Source: Bog-532 sp963742865 (GTDB taxonomy: Bacteria > Actinomycetota > Actinomycetes > Streptosporangiales > Streptosporangiaceae). From it: a stretch of 64,000 nucleotides of DNA. A model generated the notes under the pieces. That model ran no database searches, had not been told where the DNA came from, and saw nothing but the letters and a program-made list of their open reading frames with translations. Both the position numbers and the translations under genes were made by a program. Of the stretch, positions 37,711 through 47,386 are shown piece by piece (positions within the stretch are counted from its first letter, which is position 1; each line of letters begins with the position of its first letter). Where the stretch lies: NCBI GenBank assembly GCA_963742865.1, contig CAVUNW010000044.1:67517-131516 (forward strand), written 5' to 3'.

Positions 37711-37857
37711 ATCGCAAGGCTAGGGAGAGGCCGGGGAGCCAATCTGAGCCCTGGGCCCAGCTCACATCGGCGTGTCGGCTGCAAATGGCTGGTGACCTGC
37801 GAAGGCTTCGCAGAATCGCCCAAAACGTAGCCAGAAAGGACCAGAGACAGGAACGGG

Positions 37858-39615
37858 CTACATGTCGAGGACGAGATCGGATCGCGGCTGCGCGCAGCAA
37901 ATGAGGATCTCCCCGCCCGGCGCGGGCTCGAGCGGCTCGGGGGAGTAGCCGATGTCGCCCGACAGCAGCGGCGTCACGCAGGTGTGGCACACGCCGGTGC
38001 GGCACGACCAGCGGGTGGGAACGTCGCAGGCGTCAGCCAGGCCGAGGACGCTGCCGAGGGCGGCGTCGTAAGGCACGGACAGGCCGCTGCGGGCGAAGGT
38101 GATCAGCGGCCCGGTGCCGGGCGGCCCGGGCGGCGGATGCGGCGCGGGCCGGGCCTGCGCGGTCAGGCCGGGGTTGATGGACGGCAGCGCGGCGAAAAGC
38201 TCGGTGTGGATCCGGCTGGCCGCGACGCCGAGACCGGTGAGCGCGTCCCGCAGGTCGGCCATGAAGGCGGCGGGCCCGCAGATATAGGCGTCCGCGGCGG
38301 CCGGGATCCCCAGTTCCGCCAGCCGGGCGGCGGTCAGGCGGCCCGCGGTCGCGTGCGCACGGCCGGCCTCTTCCGCGCTGGCCGCGCTGTAGAACACCTG
38401 CTGGCAGGTGTTCGGGAGCATGGCGAGCAGGCCGCGGGCCTCGCTGGCCAGGGCGTTCTCGGCGGAGCCGCGCGCGGCGTGCAGCCACCAGACCTCGCGC
38501 TCGGCCCGCTGGGCCGCCAGCCCGTGCAGCATGGCCAGCACGGGAGTGACCCCGATCCCCGCGGAGATCAGCAGCACCGGCGCGTCCCCGTCCTCCAGCA
38601 CAAAGTCACCGCGCGGAGCCGCCGCGTCCAGGACCATGCCCTCCCGCAGCGTGCCGTTGAGGTAGCCGCTGACGACCCCGTGCGGCTCGTGTTTCACGCT
38701 GATCCGGTAGGCATCCGCGCCGGGGGCGGAGGACAGCGAGTAGCTGCGGACCGGGGGCGGCTGGCCCGCATCGGCGACCCGCAGGGTCAGGTACTGGCCC
38801 GGGCGCGCCGCGGGCAGCGGCTGCCCGTCGGCTGAGGCCAGGTAGATGGAGGCTACGGTGCTGCTCTCGGGCACGATCCGGGCCACCCGCAGCGGCCGGA
38901 AACCGGGCCAGCCCGGCGCGGTGGCCAGTGCTGCCCCGGCGGCCGGTGCTGCCCCGGTGGCGGTCCCCGTTTCCGCGGCGGCCAGCAGTTCGCGGAATGA
39001 GCCCTGCCACCCGGGACTCAGGGCCGGGATGTTCAGCGCCCGGCGGAGCTGCGCGACGTCATGGCCGGGCAGGTAGAGCAGCGCGTCGGTGTCGGCCACG
39101 CTGAGCTGTCCCGGCCCGGTCCTGGTCTGGACGATCTCATCTCCCGCCTGCACCCGGCCCTCGGTGATCACGCGCAGGTAGAAACCGGGCCGGTGGTGGC
39201 TGACCAGGAGCGAGGGCATGGCGGGCTCGCCGAGCCGCAGCCCCACCCGGTAACAGGTGACGCGGGGCTGGGTGACCTCGAACTCCGCCTCGCCGATCCG
39301 GTACCGGTCGCCGATGCATACCTGCTCGTCGGGGAGGCCGTCGATGGTGAGGTTCTCCCCGAACTGGCCGTAGACGAAATCGTCCCGGCCGAGATACCGC
39401 TGCCAGTACCGGTACGACTCGATCTGGTAGACGAATACCGCGCGCTGCTCGCCGCCGTGCCCGTTCGTGTCGCCCTGGCCGTCACCGTCGATATTCAGCC
39501 GCCGCACCATCTGCGGCCCCGCTACTGGTTCCTTCCAGATGCCCGTGCGCACGGTCCGGCCCTGCCAGGGCACATCCTTGGGCATCCCGACATTCACCGA
39601 CAGGACAGCTGCCAT
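37858..39615 (-). CDS. MOSC domain - ferredoxin reductase - [2Fe-2S] ferredoxin fusion
   Basis: This intact 585-residue protein has three modules. An N-terminal MOSC domain (about 1-180) includes VTQPRVTCYRVGLRLGEP with the Mo-ligand Cys. A FAD/NAD reductase (about 235-470) has RPGQYLTLRV, RSYSLSSAPG, ISAGIGVTPVLAMLHGLA and YICGPAAFM. A plant-type ferredoxin (about 495-585) has CRTGVCHTCVTPLLSGDIGY and ICCAQP. This resembles YiiM fused to an Hmp-type reductase: a one-protein NAD(P)H-driven molybdenum enzyme, likely reducing N-hydroxylated compounds. The ATG at 39615 overlaps a small upstream reading frame. Confidence 0.9.
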   Translation of the reverse strand: MAAVLSVNVGMPKDVPWQGRTVRTGIWKEPVAGPQMVRRLNIDGDGQGDTNGHGGEQRAVFVYQIESYRYWQRYLGRDDFVYGQFGENLTIDGLPDEQVCIGDRYRIGEAEFEVTQPRVTCYRVGLRLGEPAMPSLLVSHHRPGFYLRVITEGRVQAGDEIVQTRTGPGQLSVADTDALLYLPGHDVAQLRRALNIPALSPGWQGSFRELLAAAETGTATGAAPAAGAALATAPGWPGFRPLRVARIVPESSTVASIYLASADGQPLPAARPGQYLTLRVADAGQPPPVRSYSLSSAPGADAYRISVKHEPHGVVSGYLNGTLREGMVLDAAAPRGDFVLEDGDAPVLLISAGIGVTPVLAMLHGLAAQRAEREVWWLHAARGSAENALASEARGLLAMLPNTCQQVFYSAASAEEAGRAHATAGRLTAARLAELGIPAAADAYICGPAAFMADLRDALTGLGVAASRIHTELFAALPSINPGLTAQARPAPHPPPGPPGTGPLITFARSGLSVPYDAALGSVLGLADACDVPTRWSCRTGVCHTCVTPLLSGDIGYSPEPLEPAPGGEILICCAQPRSDLVLDM

Positions 39616-39704
39616 ACCAGGACCCTACCCAAGCCGCCGTCCTTGCCCGTACCGGCTGCCGCCGACTGCGGGACTTCGGCACCGGTGTCTGGCGCCTCGG
39701 ACAT
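39594..39704 (-). CDS. Small ORF of 36 residues with strong ribosome-binding site
   Basis: ATG 39704 has AAGGAGG seven bases upstream, the best site in this area. The peptide begins MSEAPDTGAEVPQSAAAGTG and ends VLVWQLSCR. It starts 13 bases after the symporter stop and overlaps the start of the MOSC gene, so it could be a small symporter-associated protein or a translational coupler for the MOSC gene. No family recognised. Confidence 0.4.
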   Translation of the reverse strand: MSEAPDTGAEVPQSAAAGTGKDGGLGRVLVWQLSCR

Positions 39705-39717
39705 GACGGCCTCCTTG

Positions 39718-41134
39718 CTACGCGAAGACGATGGACAGCACGAGGACGATGCCCAGGGCGGTCCCGCCGAGCAGCTTGGGCGACTTCCACCAGACCGGCT
39801 TGGGCACGCTCGCCGGGTCGGGCGCATTCGGGTCGTGCACGCCCCAGACCAGGCCGGCGAGCTCGGCTACCGGTTTCGGCTTGGTCACCAGGGTGACCAG
39901 CACCGTGACCACGAGGTCAGCCACGAAGGCGGCGATGGCCCCGTAGAAGTTGACCATCTGCGCGTTGATCGTGGCGTGGGTCGGGTCCAGCACCTGGTGC
40001 GGATAGAAGTAGGCGATGTGGTAGCCGGCGAAGTGCATGACGGCGGCGCCGATCGTCCCGGCGGCCAGCCCGGCGATCCCGGCCCACGGCGTGGTGCGCT
40101 TCCAGAACATGGCCAGGATGAACGTGGCGAACAGCGGCGCGTTGAAGAACGAGAACAGCAACTGGATGTAGTTCATGATGTTGTTGTAGCCGGAGGCGAT
40201 GAACGCCGTGCCGATCCCGATCAGGATGCCGACCACGGTGACCACCCGGCCGACATTCAGGTAGTACCGGTCCCGGCGGCCCTTCCTGATGTAGGTCTGC
40301 CAGATGTCGTAGGTGAAGACGGTGTTGAACGAGCTGACGTTGGCCGCCATGCCGGCCATGAAGGCGGCCAGCAGGCCGGCCAGCGCCACGCCGAGCGCGC
40401 CGTTCGGCAGGTACTTGCCCATCAGCGCCGGGATGGCGTCGTTGTAGGTGATCTTGGCCCCGCCCAGATTTGGGGATGACGGCCAGCGCGATCAGGCCGG
40501 GGATGATGGTCAGGGCGGGAATGAAGATCTTCGGGTACGCCCCGATCAGCGGCGTCCGCTGGGCCGCGGACAGGTCCTTGGCCGACAGGGCGCGCTGGAC
40601 CTCGGCGAAGTTCGTGGTCCAGTAGCCGAACGACAGGACGAAGCCGAGCCCGAAGACGATGCCGATCCAGTCGCCCAGCGGGTTGGTCCAGTGCCCGACC
40701 CCGATGCCGCCCCAGCTCGAGAAGGCGCTGGCGCCCAGCTTGGTGTGATCGATCTTGGCCTGCAGGCCGCTCCACCCGCCGACACTGTGCAGCCCGATGA
40801 TGACCAGCGGGACCAGCCCGGCGATGATCACGAAGAACTGCAGCACCTCGTTGTAGATCGCGCCGGACAGGCCGCCGAGCGTGATGTAGGCCAGCACGAA
40901 CAGCGCCGAGATGACGATCGACAGCCAGGTCGGCCAGCCGATCAGCGCGTTGATGACCAGCGCCAGGGCGAACAGGTTCACGCCGGCGATCAGCACCGCG
41001 GCCAGCGCGAACGTCAGGGCGTTGAACAGGTGCGTGGCCGGGTTGAAGCGCCGGAGCAGGAACTCCGGCACGCTGCGCACCCGTGACACCCGCCGACTGG
41101 CCCGCATCCGCGTCGCAGTGAACGCGCTCACCAT
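39718..41134 (-). pseudogene. Sodium:solute symporter, 5' truncated and frameshifted
   Basis: The sequence begins inside the family at RVRSVPEFLLRRFNPATHLF and continues with LIAGVNLFALALVINALIGW, GLSGAIYNEVLQFFVIIAG and WTTNFAEVQRALSAKDLSAA, then in another frame AALMGKYLPNGALGVALAG-like sequence and NTVFTYDIWQTYIRKGRRDR. The first roughly 100 residues (two transmembrane helices) are missing; the sequence upstream of 41134 is the start region of the divergent amn gene. A shift near 40470 splits the rest. As written it is not functional. Solute unknown (SSS family). Confidence 0.85.
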
Positions 41135-41178
41135 CGTCCATGCTGCTCTCCCCGCGGTTCGGCTGAGAATATGACTCA

Positions 41179-42396
41179 ATGACCGTGACCATGGACTTCT
41201 CAGCCCTCGTGGACGGCCGCCACGCCGCGGAGATCGCGCGCCTCTGCGACGCCATGGAGGCGGCCTACCAGGCGGGCCATTACCCGCGGCTGACGGTCGA
41301 GCGGCCCTGGTCCGCGCACAACCGCGTGCTCGAGGGTGAATTCGCCGCGCCCGACGCCATCCGCTGGTATCTGGAGCGGGAACTGGGCCGGCTGGCGGCC
41401 CATGGGGCCCGGATCTCGGTCTGCCGCGGGCGGAAGGCGCTTGACCTGCACGACCCCCGGCTCGGGCCGGCCGTCGATGAGACCCGCTGGGATCTGCGGC
41501 GCAAGAAGCTGTTCCTGTTCGGGCCGGAGCGGATGGCCTTGTCGATCGACCGGCTCCAGCACTACACCGGTACCGCCGCCGAGACATTCCAGCGGTACGT
41601 GCTGCTCACCAACTATGCCTGGCACGTGGAGGAATTCCGCGCTGCTCTGCCGGGCTGCGTCGGCCCCGATTCTGACGGCCGCCAGATGCCCGCCTGGCAT
41701 TACGTGCGGCCCGGCCGCGCGGGCGTGAGCATGGTGAATATTGGGGTCGGCCCGTCCAACGCCAAGACGATTACTGATCACCTGGCCGTGCTCCGCCCCG
41801 ATCTGGTGCTGATGATCGGGCACTGTGCGGGCCTGCGCAACCACCAGGAGATCGGCGACCTGGTCCTGGCCGCCGCCTATATGCGGGACGACCATGTCCT
41901 GGACGACATGCTTCCGCTGAGTGTTCCGGTGATCTCCAACTACGCGCTGAACAACCTGTTGCTCGGCGAACTGCGCGAGCGCGGCCTGCGCAGCCGGATG
42001 GGCATCGTCTTCACCACCGCCAACCGGAACTGGGAACTGCACTTGTCAGTGGTGGAGGACTGGCTGCGAGTCTCCCGCGCGCTGGCCGTCGACATGGAAT
42101 CGGCGACCGTGGCCGCGAACGGGTTCCGATACCGGATCCCGACCGCCACCCTGCTCGCGGTCAGCGACAAGCCCCTGCACGCCCTCCCCAAGCTCAGCGC
42201 GGAAGCGCAGGAGTTCTACGCGGCCAGCCGCCGCCAGCACGTCGAGGTCGCCATCGCCGTCGCTGAGCAGGTCCGGCGGTTGTACCCCGGCGGCCTGCCC
42301 ACCGCCGACCTCCGCTCATCCGACGAGCCGCTGCTCGGTATCACCAGCCCCGAAGCCACCCCCGGCACCGGGGACACTGCACCCGCCGATGCCTAG
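41179..42396 (+). CDS. amn: AMP nucleosidase
   Basis: This 405-residue protein has an N-terminal AMP nucleosidase domain (YPRLTVERPWSAHNRVLEGE, then YLERELGRLAAHGARISVCR) and a C-terminal nucleoside phosphorylase-like domain (VSMVNIGVGPSNAKTITDHL, LMIGHCAGLRNHQEIGDLVL, DMESATVAANGFRYRIPTAT, VSDKPLH). It hydrolyses AMP to adenine and ribose 5-phosphate. It is somewhat shorter than the E. coli enzyme, but the motifs are complete. ATG 41179 is 45 bases from the remaining start of the divergent symporter. Intact. Confidence 0.92.
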   Translation: MTVTMDFSALVDGRHAAEIARLCDAMEAAYQAGHYPRLTVERPWSAHNRVLEGEFAAPDAIRWYLERELGRLAAHGARISVCRGRKALDLHDPRLGPAVDETRWDLRRKKLFLFGPERMALSIDRLQHYTGTAAETFQRYVLLTNYAWHVEEFRAALPGCVGPDSDGRQMPAWHYVRPGRAGVSMVNIGVGPSNAKTITDHLAVLRPDLVLMIGHCAGLRNHQEIGDLVLAAAYMRDDHVLDDMLPLSVPVISNYALNNLLLGELRERGLRSRMGIVFTTANRNWELHLSVVEDWLRVSRALAVDMESATVAANGFRYRIPTATLLAVSDKPLHALPKLSAEAQEFYAASRRQHVEVAIAVAEQVRRLYPGGLPTADLRSSDEPLLGITSPEATPGTGDTAPADA

Positions 42397-42426
42397 CGGG
42401 CTCTCGTGGTCAGCTTTGCGCCGGCG

Positions 42427-43371
42427 CTAACCGTTGCGCAACTCTTTGGGGGTGACTGCGTAGGCCTGCTTGAAGGCGCGGTTGAAGCCGCTGAGGTCGC
42501 CGAACCCCCAGGTGTACGCGATCGTGGAGATCGGGCGCCCGGCAAGCCGCGGGTCCAGCAGGTCTCGCCGGGCTCGGTCCAGGCGAAGGCCCTTGATGTA
42601 CAGCGAAACCGTATGATGTTCGGCTTCGAAGAGCTTATGCAGGTAGCGGGTGGAGATGCCGACTGCGGCGGCGATCTCGGCCGGCCCGAGAGTCGGGTCC
42701 GAGATCCGCTGGTCGATGTAGTCCTTGATGCGCAGCATCAGCGATCGCTGGACCGCCCCGCGCACCCGGGTACTGTCGCCGAGGCGGTCGCTGAGCAGGG
42801 TCACGACGAGGTCGCTGGCGTGGGCGAGAACTCGTTCGGACTGGTCGGCCGGGAGGTCCTCGCTGTGCCGGGCGAGGTCGAGCAGGAACCGCGACACGAC
42901 GCCGGTCAGACCGGTGGTCCCGTCCAGCCTGCTGGCGCTGATGAGCCGTCGTTCACTGTCGCTGAGCCGAACCGATTCGCTGGGCAGCGAGAACACCCAG
43001 ACGTCCCAGTCGCTGTCGAACAGCCACTGGAACGGCCGGGTTGTCTCGTAGAGGACGCAGTCGCCGGGGTGCAGTTCAGCCTGCCGGTCGTCCTGGCTGA
43101 CCCGGCCAATCCCGCTGGCCACCACCGCTACCTGGAAGTAGGCGTTGTCCGCCTCGCGGATCAGGCGCGGGGTGCGGCGGATGTCCTGCCCGGTGGACTG
43201 CACGTCGGTCACCATCAGCCGGCCGACCCAGTGACCGCGGATCGAGCCGGCGACGTTGCCCTCGGCCATCTCGCGGATGGTCACTGGCGCGAAGGTGTCC
43301 GACATGACGTGCCGCCAGAACGCTTCCCGCTCGTTCGGCTGCAGTCCGTCGGTGCTCAAGACGATGGCCAT
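42427..43371 (-). CDS. AraC-family transcriptional regulator
   Basis: This 314-residue protein carries an AraC-binding-like N-terminal domain of the type seen in ChnR/FeaR regulators (QPNEREAFWRHVMSDTFAP, ELHPGDCVLYETTRPFQWLF) and a C-terminal double helix-turn-helix (PAEIAAAVGISTRYLHKLFE and PISTIAYTWGFGDLSGFNRA, then FKQAYAVTPKELR). ATG 43371 follows GGGAGCACC. It is divergent from the esterase-like hydrolase gene, which it probably controls (inference from position). Intact. Confidence 0.9.
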   Translation of the reverse strand: MAIVLSTDGLQPNEREAFWRHVMSDTFAPVTIREMAEGNVAGSIRGHWVGRLMVTDVQSTGQDIRRTPRLIREADNAYFQVAVVASGIGRVSQDDRQAELHPGDCVLYETTRPFQWLFDSDWDVWVFSLPSESVRLSDSERRLISASRLDGTTGLTGVVSRFLLDLARHSEDLPADQSERVLAHASDLVVTLLSDRLGDSTRVRGAVQRSLMLRIKDYIDQRISDPTLGPAEIAAAVGISTRYLHKLFEAEHHTVSLYIKGLRLDRARRDLLDPRLAGRPISTIAYTWGFGDLSGFNRAFKQAYAVTPKELRNG

Positions 43372-43554
43372 GAGGTGCTCCCGAACCAGGGTCATGCCGC
43401 CTGCTGCCGCTGTCAAGCTCCTGCCCGCAGCGAGTGCATCACCGTCCCAGGACTGTTCCTCCCCGTCCAAGCCGGGCCGCCCGCCTCTGGCCGATGCTGG
43501 GTCGAGGTGCCGTCCCCGGCGCCCGAACACGTCCTGACGGAAGGAGAGAACACC

Positions 43555-44262
43555 ATGAACGCAGGCTCAGCGCCGGCCACCGTGGTGCTGGTCCACGGCG
43601 GATTCGTCGACGGATCTGGCTGGCAGGCGGTCTATGACCTGCTCAAGGTCGACGGCTACCGCGTCCAGGTAGTACAGAACCCGACCCTGTCCCTGGAGGG
43701 CGACGTCGCCGCCACCCGCTGGGTGATCGACGCCCAGGACGGCCCGGTCGTGCTGGTCGGCCACTCTTACGGCGGCGCGGTCATCACCGAGGCAGGCACG
43801 CACAAAGACGTGGCTGCGCTGGTCTACATCGCGGCCTTCGCACCGGACAAGGGCGAGTCGGTCAACACCCTGATCGCCAACCCGGCGCCCGGCGCCCCGG
43901 TGCCGCCGATCCTGCCGCCGCGCGACGGCTTCCTGCTCCTGGACCAAGGAAAGTTCGCGGCCTCGTTCGCCGCTGACCTGCCCGCCGAGCAGGCCGCCTT
44001 CATGGCCGACTCGCAAGTCCCGTGGGGAGTAGATGCCCCCGGCCAGCCGGTCACAGAGCCCGCATGGCGCATCAAGCCCAGCTGGTACCTCGTCGCGACC
44101 GACGACCGGATGATTCCCCCGCCCGCGCAGCGGGCCATGTCCGAACGCGCCGGGTCGTCGGTGGTCGAGGTTCCCGGCAGCCACGCCATCTACCTCTCGC
44201 AGCCCGGCGCGGTGGCCGCCCTCATCCACGAGGCCGCCACCGCAGTGAGCACCCGGCAGTAA
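43555..44262 (+). CDS. Alpha/beta hydrolase (EstC-like)
   Basis: This 235-residue protein has the alpha/beta fold motifs VVLVHGGFVDGSGWQAVYDL (oxyanion loop), VVLVGHSYGGAVITEAG (nucleophile Ser in GHSYGG), the acid region SWYLVATDDRMIPPPAQRAM and the catalytic His in VEVPGSHAIYLSQP. The group includes EstC/salicylate-esterase-like enzymes. The ATG at 43555 follows GGAAGGAGAGAAC. It is divergent from the AraC regulator across 183 bases. The substrate is unknown, probably a small ester or lactone. Intact. Confidence 0.9.
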   Translation: MNAGSAPATVVLVHGGFVDGSGWQAVYDLLKVDGYRVQVVQNPTLSLEGDVAATRWVIDAQDGPVVLVGHSYGGAVITEAGTHKDVAALVYIAAFAPDKGESVNTLIANPAPGAPVPPILPPRDGFLLLDQGKFAASFAADLPAEQAAFMADSQVPWGVDAPGQPVTEPAWRIKPSWYLVATDDRMIPPPAQRAMSERAGSSVVEVPGSHAIYLSQPGAVAALIHEAATAVSTRQ

Positions 44263-44902
44263 CCCGCTGCGGCCGTCTCGTTCGCCCCGATAGCGCAAGG
44301 GCGCAGCGGACGATCGCGTTCCGCCCTGGTTCGTGGTCAAAGCGGCTGTGATCACACCAGTTCCGACCACGAACACCTGAGGTTGATCTTGATCGCAGGA
44401 GCGGGACAAGGTGGATACAGTGCGAGCCCCGGTCCCATCGCGACGGCGATCATCACACCGTCGGGCTCGAGGGCTGGCTCGGCTATTTCGACGGCCTGCA
44501 GAACCTCAGGGCGGCCGAACCGGCTGATCTGAACTGCTCGGATAAGACCCTGTCTAAAGATTCAACCGCACTTCACATCAACCCCTGGACGTAGGGCGTT
44601 CCCGGACGAGCTCATCAAGCTGCGCCAAATCGTGCGGGCCTCACGATGGATTCACGGAGGCTGGTTCTCCGGTCGGCTGAACCCGTGGTGTGGCTGGAAT
44701 GGGCCTGCTGAGGGAAGGCCGATGAGCAGCATCGTCAGGGCGAACAGACCCTGGATCGGACGGCCGCCTCACTGGCGAGATCGGACTCCGGGGACCAGGC
44801 TGAACCGGGGCGCATGGTAGGCACGCTACCCCTGGGTTCTTCGGCCAGCGTCGAAGTATCGTGCGGAATACCGCGGCCGTAGCCGGGGTAGCGGGTCCGG
44901 AC
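44263..44902. other. 640-base region without a supported gene
   Basis: No frame has a recognisable domain or good start signal. A coding-like stretch of about 40 codons around 44430-44530 (GLEGWLGYFDGLQNLRAAEP) may be a relic, but I cannot assign a family. The region probably includes the promoter of the exporter gene. Confidence 0.5.
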
Positions 44903-46735
44903 ATGAGCAAGACAAACCTGAACCAGCGCGGTGACTGGCGCGCCGGGCAGGCACCGGCGACGGCCGATCGGGGTGAGCAGCGCCCGCGCGGGCGGGGCTG
45001 GGCGCTGCTGGCCGCCAGCCTGGGCTTCGGCGTAGTCCAGCTCGATGTCAGCGTGGTCAACGTGGCCATCAAGCCGATCGGCGTGGACCTGGGCGGCAGC
45101 GTCAGCGGACTGCAGTGGGTGGTAAACGCCTACACGGTCACGTTCGCGGCGCTGATCTTGTCCGCGGGCGCGCTGGGGGACCGGGTCGGGGCCAAGCGGG
45201 TATTCCTGGTCGGGTTCGTGGTGTTCACATCGGCTTCCGCGGTGTGCGGGCTGGCCCCGGGCCTGGGCATGCTGATCGCGGCCCGGGCGGTACAGGGAAT
45301 CGGCGCGGCGGCGCTGGTGCCGTGCTCGCTGACGCTCCTCAACCACTCCTACCACGACAGCGACGCCCGGGCGCGGGCCATCGGGCTGTGGGCGGCCGGC
45401 GCCAGCGTCGCGCTGTCGGCAGGCCCGCTGATCGGCGGGCTGCTGATCGCCGCGACGGGCTGGCGGACGATCTTCTTCATCAACCTGCCGATCGGGCTGT
45501 TGGCGATCGGGCTCACCATCCGCTACGCCCGTGAGACGCCCCGGTCCCGGGAGCGGGGCGTGGACCTGCCCGGCCAGGCGGCGGCGATCGTCGCCCTGAC
45601 CGCGCTGGCCGCGGCGATGGTGGCCGGCGGCCAGCGCGGCTTTGCCGACCCCCTCGTCCTGGGCGGGTTCGGGCTTGCGGTCGCCGCCGGGGCGGCGTTC
45701 GTGCTCATCGAGCGCACTCGGGCTAAGCCGATGCTGCCGCTAAGCCTGTTCGGCTCGCGCACTTTTTCGGCGGCGACGGCGATCGGCCTGGTCATCAACG
45801 TCGCGTTCTACGGGCTGATCTTCGTGTTCAGCTTGTACTTCCAGACCACGCTGCACTACTCGGCACTGCGGACCGGGCTGGCCTTCGCGCCGGCCACCGT
45901 CGCGGTGCTGGCCGCCAACCTGCTCGCCAGCCGGATCACCACGGCCATCGGCAACCGGCGGGCCATCGCTGCCGCCGCGGCGCTGGTGGCGGCCAGCCTG
46001 GCCGGGCTGCTGGTCATCGGCGCCTCGACCGGGTATTCGGTGATCGTGGCGCAGCTGGCCGCGCTCGGTTTCGGGCTGGGCCTGGTCGTGCCGGCCATGA
46101 CCGCGGCGCTGCTGGGCAGCGTGGAGGCCTCTCGCTCCGGGATCGCCTCCGGCACGCTCAACACCGCCCGGCAGGCCGGCAGCGTGATCGGCGTGGCACT
46201 ATTCGGCTCGCTGGCCGCCGCCAGTCTCGTGTCCGGGCTCCGCCTGAGCCTGGTGATCTCCATCGTCCTGTCGCTGGCTGCGGCCACGTTGAGTCTCGGC
46301 ATCGAGGAAGAGCCCCGGAAGGAGACCGCGTTCGTGAGTGGCAACGACGAGCTGATCGTCCACCCTCAGCTGATCCCCGGCTACACGTACGGCACCCTGG
46401 ATGCGGCCCGCTCCCCGCTGACCCTCGAGGAACTCGAGGAGCTCAAGCAGGCCGCCGGGCTGACCGCCGAGGACGAGCAGGCGCTGCGCATGGCCGGCGA
46501 GGTGCTTGCCGGGCAGGCCGATGAGATGGTCACCGCCTGGCGTGACCAGATCGCCGGGTACCCGCACCTGGCCGCGGGCGAATCCGGCCGTGCATGCTTG
46601 CTCGTCTTCCCGCTCGCCGGTGGTCAGCACGGCTTCGTCGCTCAGCCAGCAGCCGGCCGCCAGGCAACCGGGCGCGGCGGCGAGCGAGGGACTGTGGCCG
46701 CCTGGCGCACGCGGGGAGATCATCTGGTTCCCTGA
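44903..46735 (+). CDS. MFS drug exporter (DHA2, 14 TM) with C-terminal protoglobin fragment in frame
   Basis: The first 477 residues or so are a DHA2-type exporter: LLAASLGFGVVQLDVSVVNV, LQWVVNAYTVTFAALILSAG, LGDRVGAKRVFLVGFVVF (motif A), IGAAALVPCSLTLL and GSVIGVALFGSLAAASLVSG; 14 hydrophobic segments are visible. After IEEEPRKETAF the frame continues without a stop into VSGNDELIVHPQLIPGYTYG, the start of a protoglobin-like protein, then degenerates after about 46590. ATG 44903 is chosen upstream of the first TM. Function: proton-driven efflux of drugs. The fusion is probably accidental. Confidence 0.85.
   Translation: MSKTNLNQRGDWRAGQAPATADRGEQRPRGRGWALLAASLGFGVVQLDVSVVNVAIKPIGVDLGGSVSGLQWVVNAYTVTFAALILSAGALGDRVGAKRVFLVGFVVFTSASAVCGLAPGLGMLIAARAVQGIGAAALVPCSLTLLNHSYHDSDARARAIGLWAAGASVALSAGPLIGGLLIAATGWRTIFFINLPIGLLAIGLTIRYARETPRSRERGVDLPGQAAAIVALTALAAAMVAGGQRGFADPLVLGGFGLAVAAGAAFVLIERTRAKPMLPLSLFGSRTFSAATAIGLVINVAFYGLIFVFSLYFQTTLHYSALRTGLAFAPATVAVLAANLLASRITTAIGNRRAIAAAAALVAASLAGLLVIGASTGYSVIVAQLAALGFGLGLVVPAMTAALLGSVEASRSGIASGTLNTARQAGSVIGVALFGSLAAASLVSGLRLSLVISIVLSLAAATLSLGIEEEPRKETAFVSGNDELIVHPQLIPGYTYGTLDAARSPLTLEELEELKQAAGLTAEDEQALRMAGEVLAGQADEMVTAWRDQIAGYPHLAAGESGRACLLVFPLAGGQHGFVAQPAAGRQATGRGGERGTVAAWRTRGDHLVP
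46334..46590 (+). pseudogene. Protoglobin domain protein, N-terminal fragment
   Basis: GTG 46334, with GGAAGGAGACC upstream, could start a separate protein. The residues LIPGYTYGTLDAARSPLTLE, ELEELKQAAGLTAEDEQALR and QADEMVTAWRDQIAGYPHLA match the N-terminal helices of protoglobin-domain proteins. The helices that carry the haem-binding His are missing; after about residue 85 the sequence becomes unrelated. It therefore cannot bind haem. It lies in the same frame as the exporter, so a missing stop may have fused the two. Confidence 0.6.
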
Positions 46736-47386
46736 CGGACCCCTCGGCTGACCGCTGGTGGGGCGTGCGGTATGGCGGGGTCATCAGGTATCCCTGATGG
46801 AGCGATGGCAGCCATCCGGTGCACCAGCAGGTTTCGGAGTTCCGGGCAAGTCGCTGCTCGGCGCGGATCCCATACGCCAGCGGCCGGCGCGATCGGCATG
46901 CTCGCGATCGGTGCGGGCGGGCTGTCGATATCGCTGACCTTGGCCGGTGAGCCCTTCCGCCTGCCGATGCTGGAGATCTGGGGCATCCGGCTGACCGGAT
47001 CCACCTATACCTGCTGTTGACGATGCGCAGGTAATCGCGGAACTCGGCCAGGGTCACGGACCGCGGTTCAGGTACGGCTGCGGACCTTCCTCCGTCGACA
47101 CCGGCCAGCGCGGGACGGCCAGGCGGTGCTGGGGAGCCCGGTGCACCGGCGAGCGGGCTACGCAGTCGCCGATGCGCAGGGCGATAGGTGGTGGCGGTAC
47201 GGGCGGACATGGCGGGGCTCCCTCCGGCCCGGGGAGCTAGGCCGCTTCATCGCGTCAAGTCAAGCGGTCCAGCACCGGGATGCTTGCCGGGACGTGCCGC
47301 CCGGTGGAGCCCTCCCGGTGCCGCGCGGGCGCGCGAACCGGTACCCTAGCTGCGTCCCGTCGTCGGCAGCCCATCACGCGGCGCGG
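46736..47386. other. 650-base region without a supported gene before tRNA-Val
   Basis: No complete gene is recognisable. On the minus strand, SVTLAEFRDYLRIVNSR around 47040-47090 faintly resembles the N-terminal SAM-like domain of tyrosine recombinases, but no start, catalytic domain or consistent frame supports it. The rest looks like rearranged fragments, as expected next to a tRNA used for integration. Confidence 0.4.

Noticed and set aside
47010..47210. Possible recombinase N-terminal domain next to tRNA-Val
   Set aside because: Only about 17 residues look similar (TLAEFRDYLRIVNSR); no catalytic part or start supports an integrase gene.
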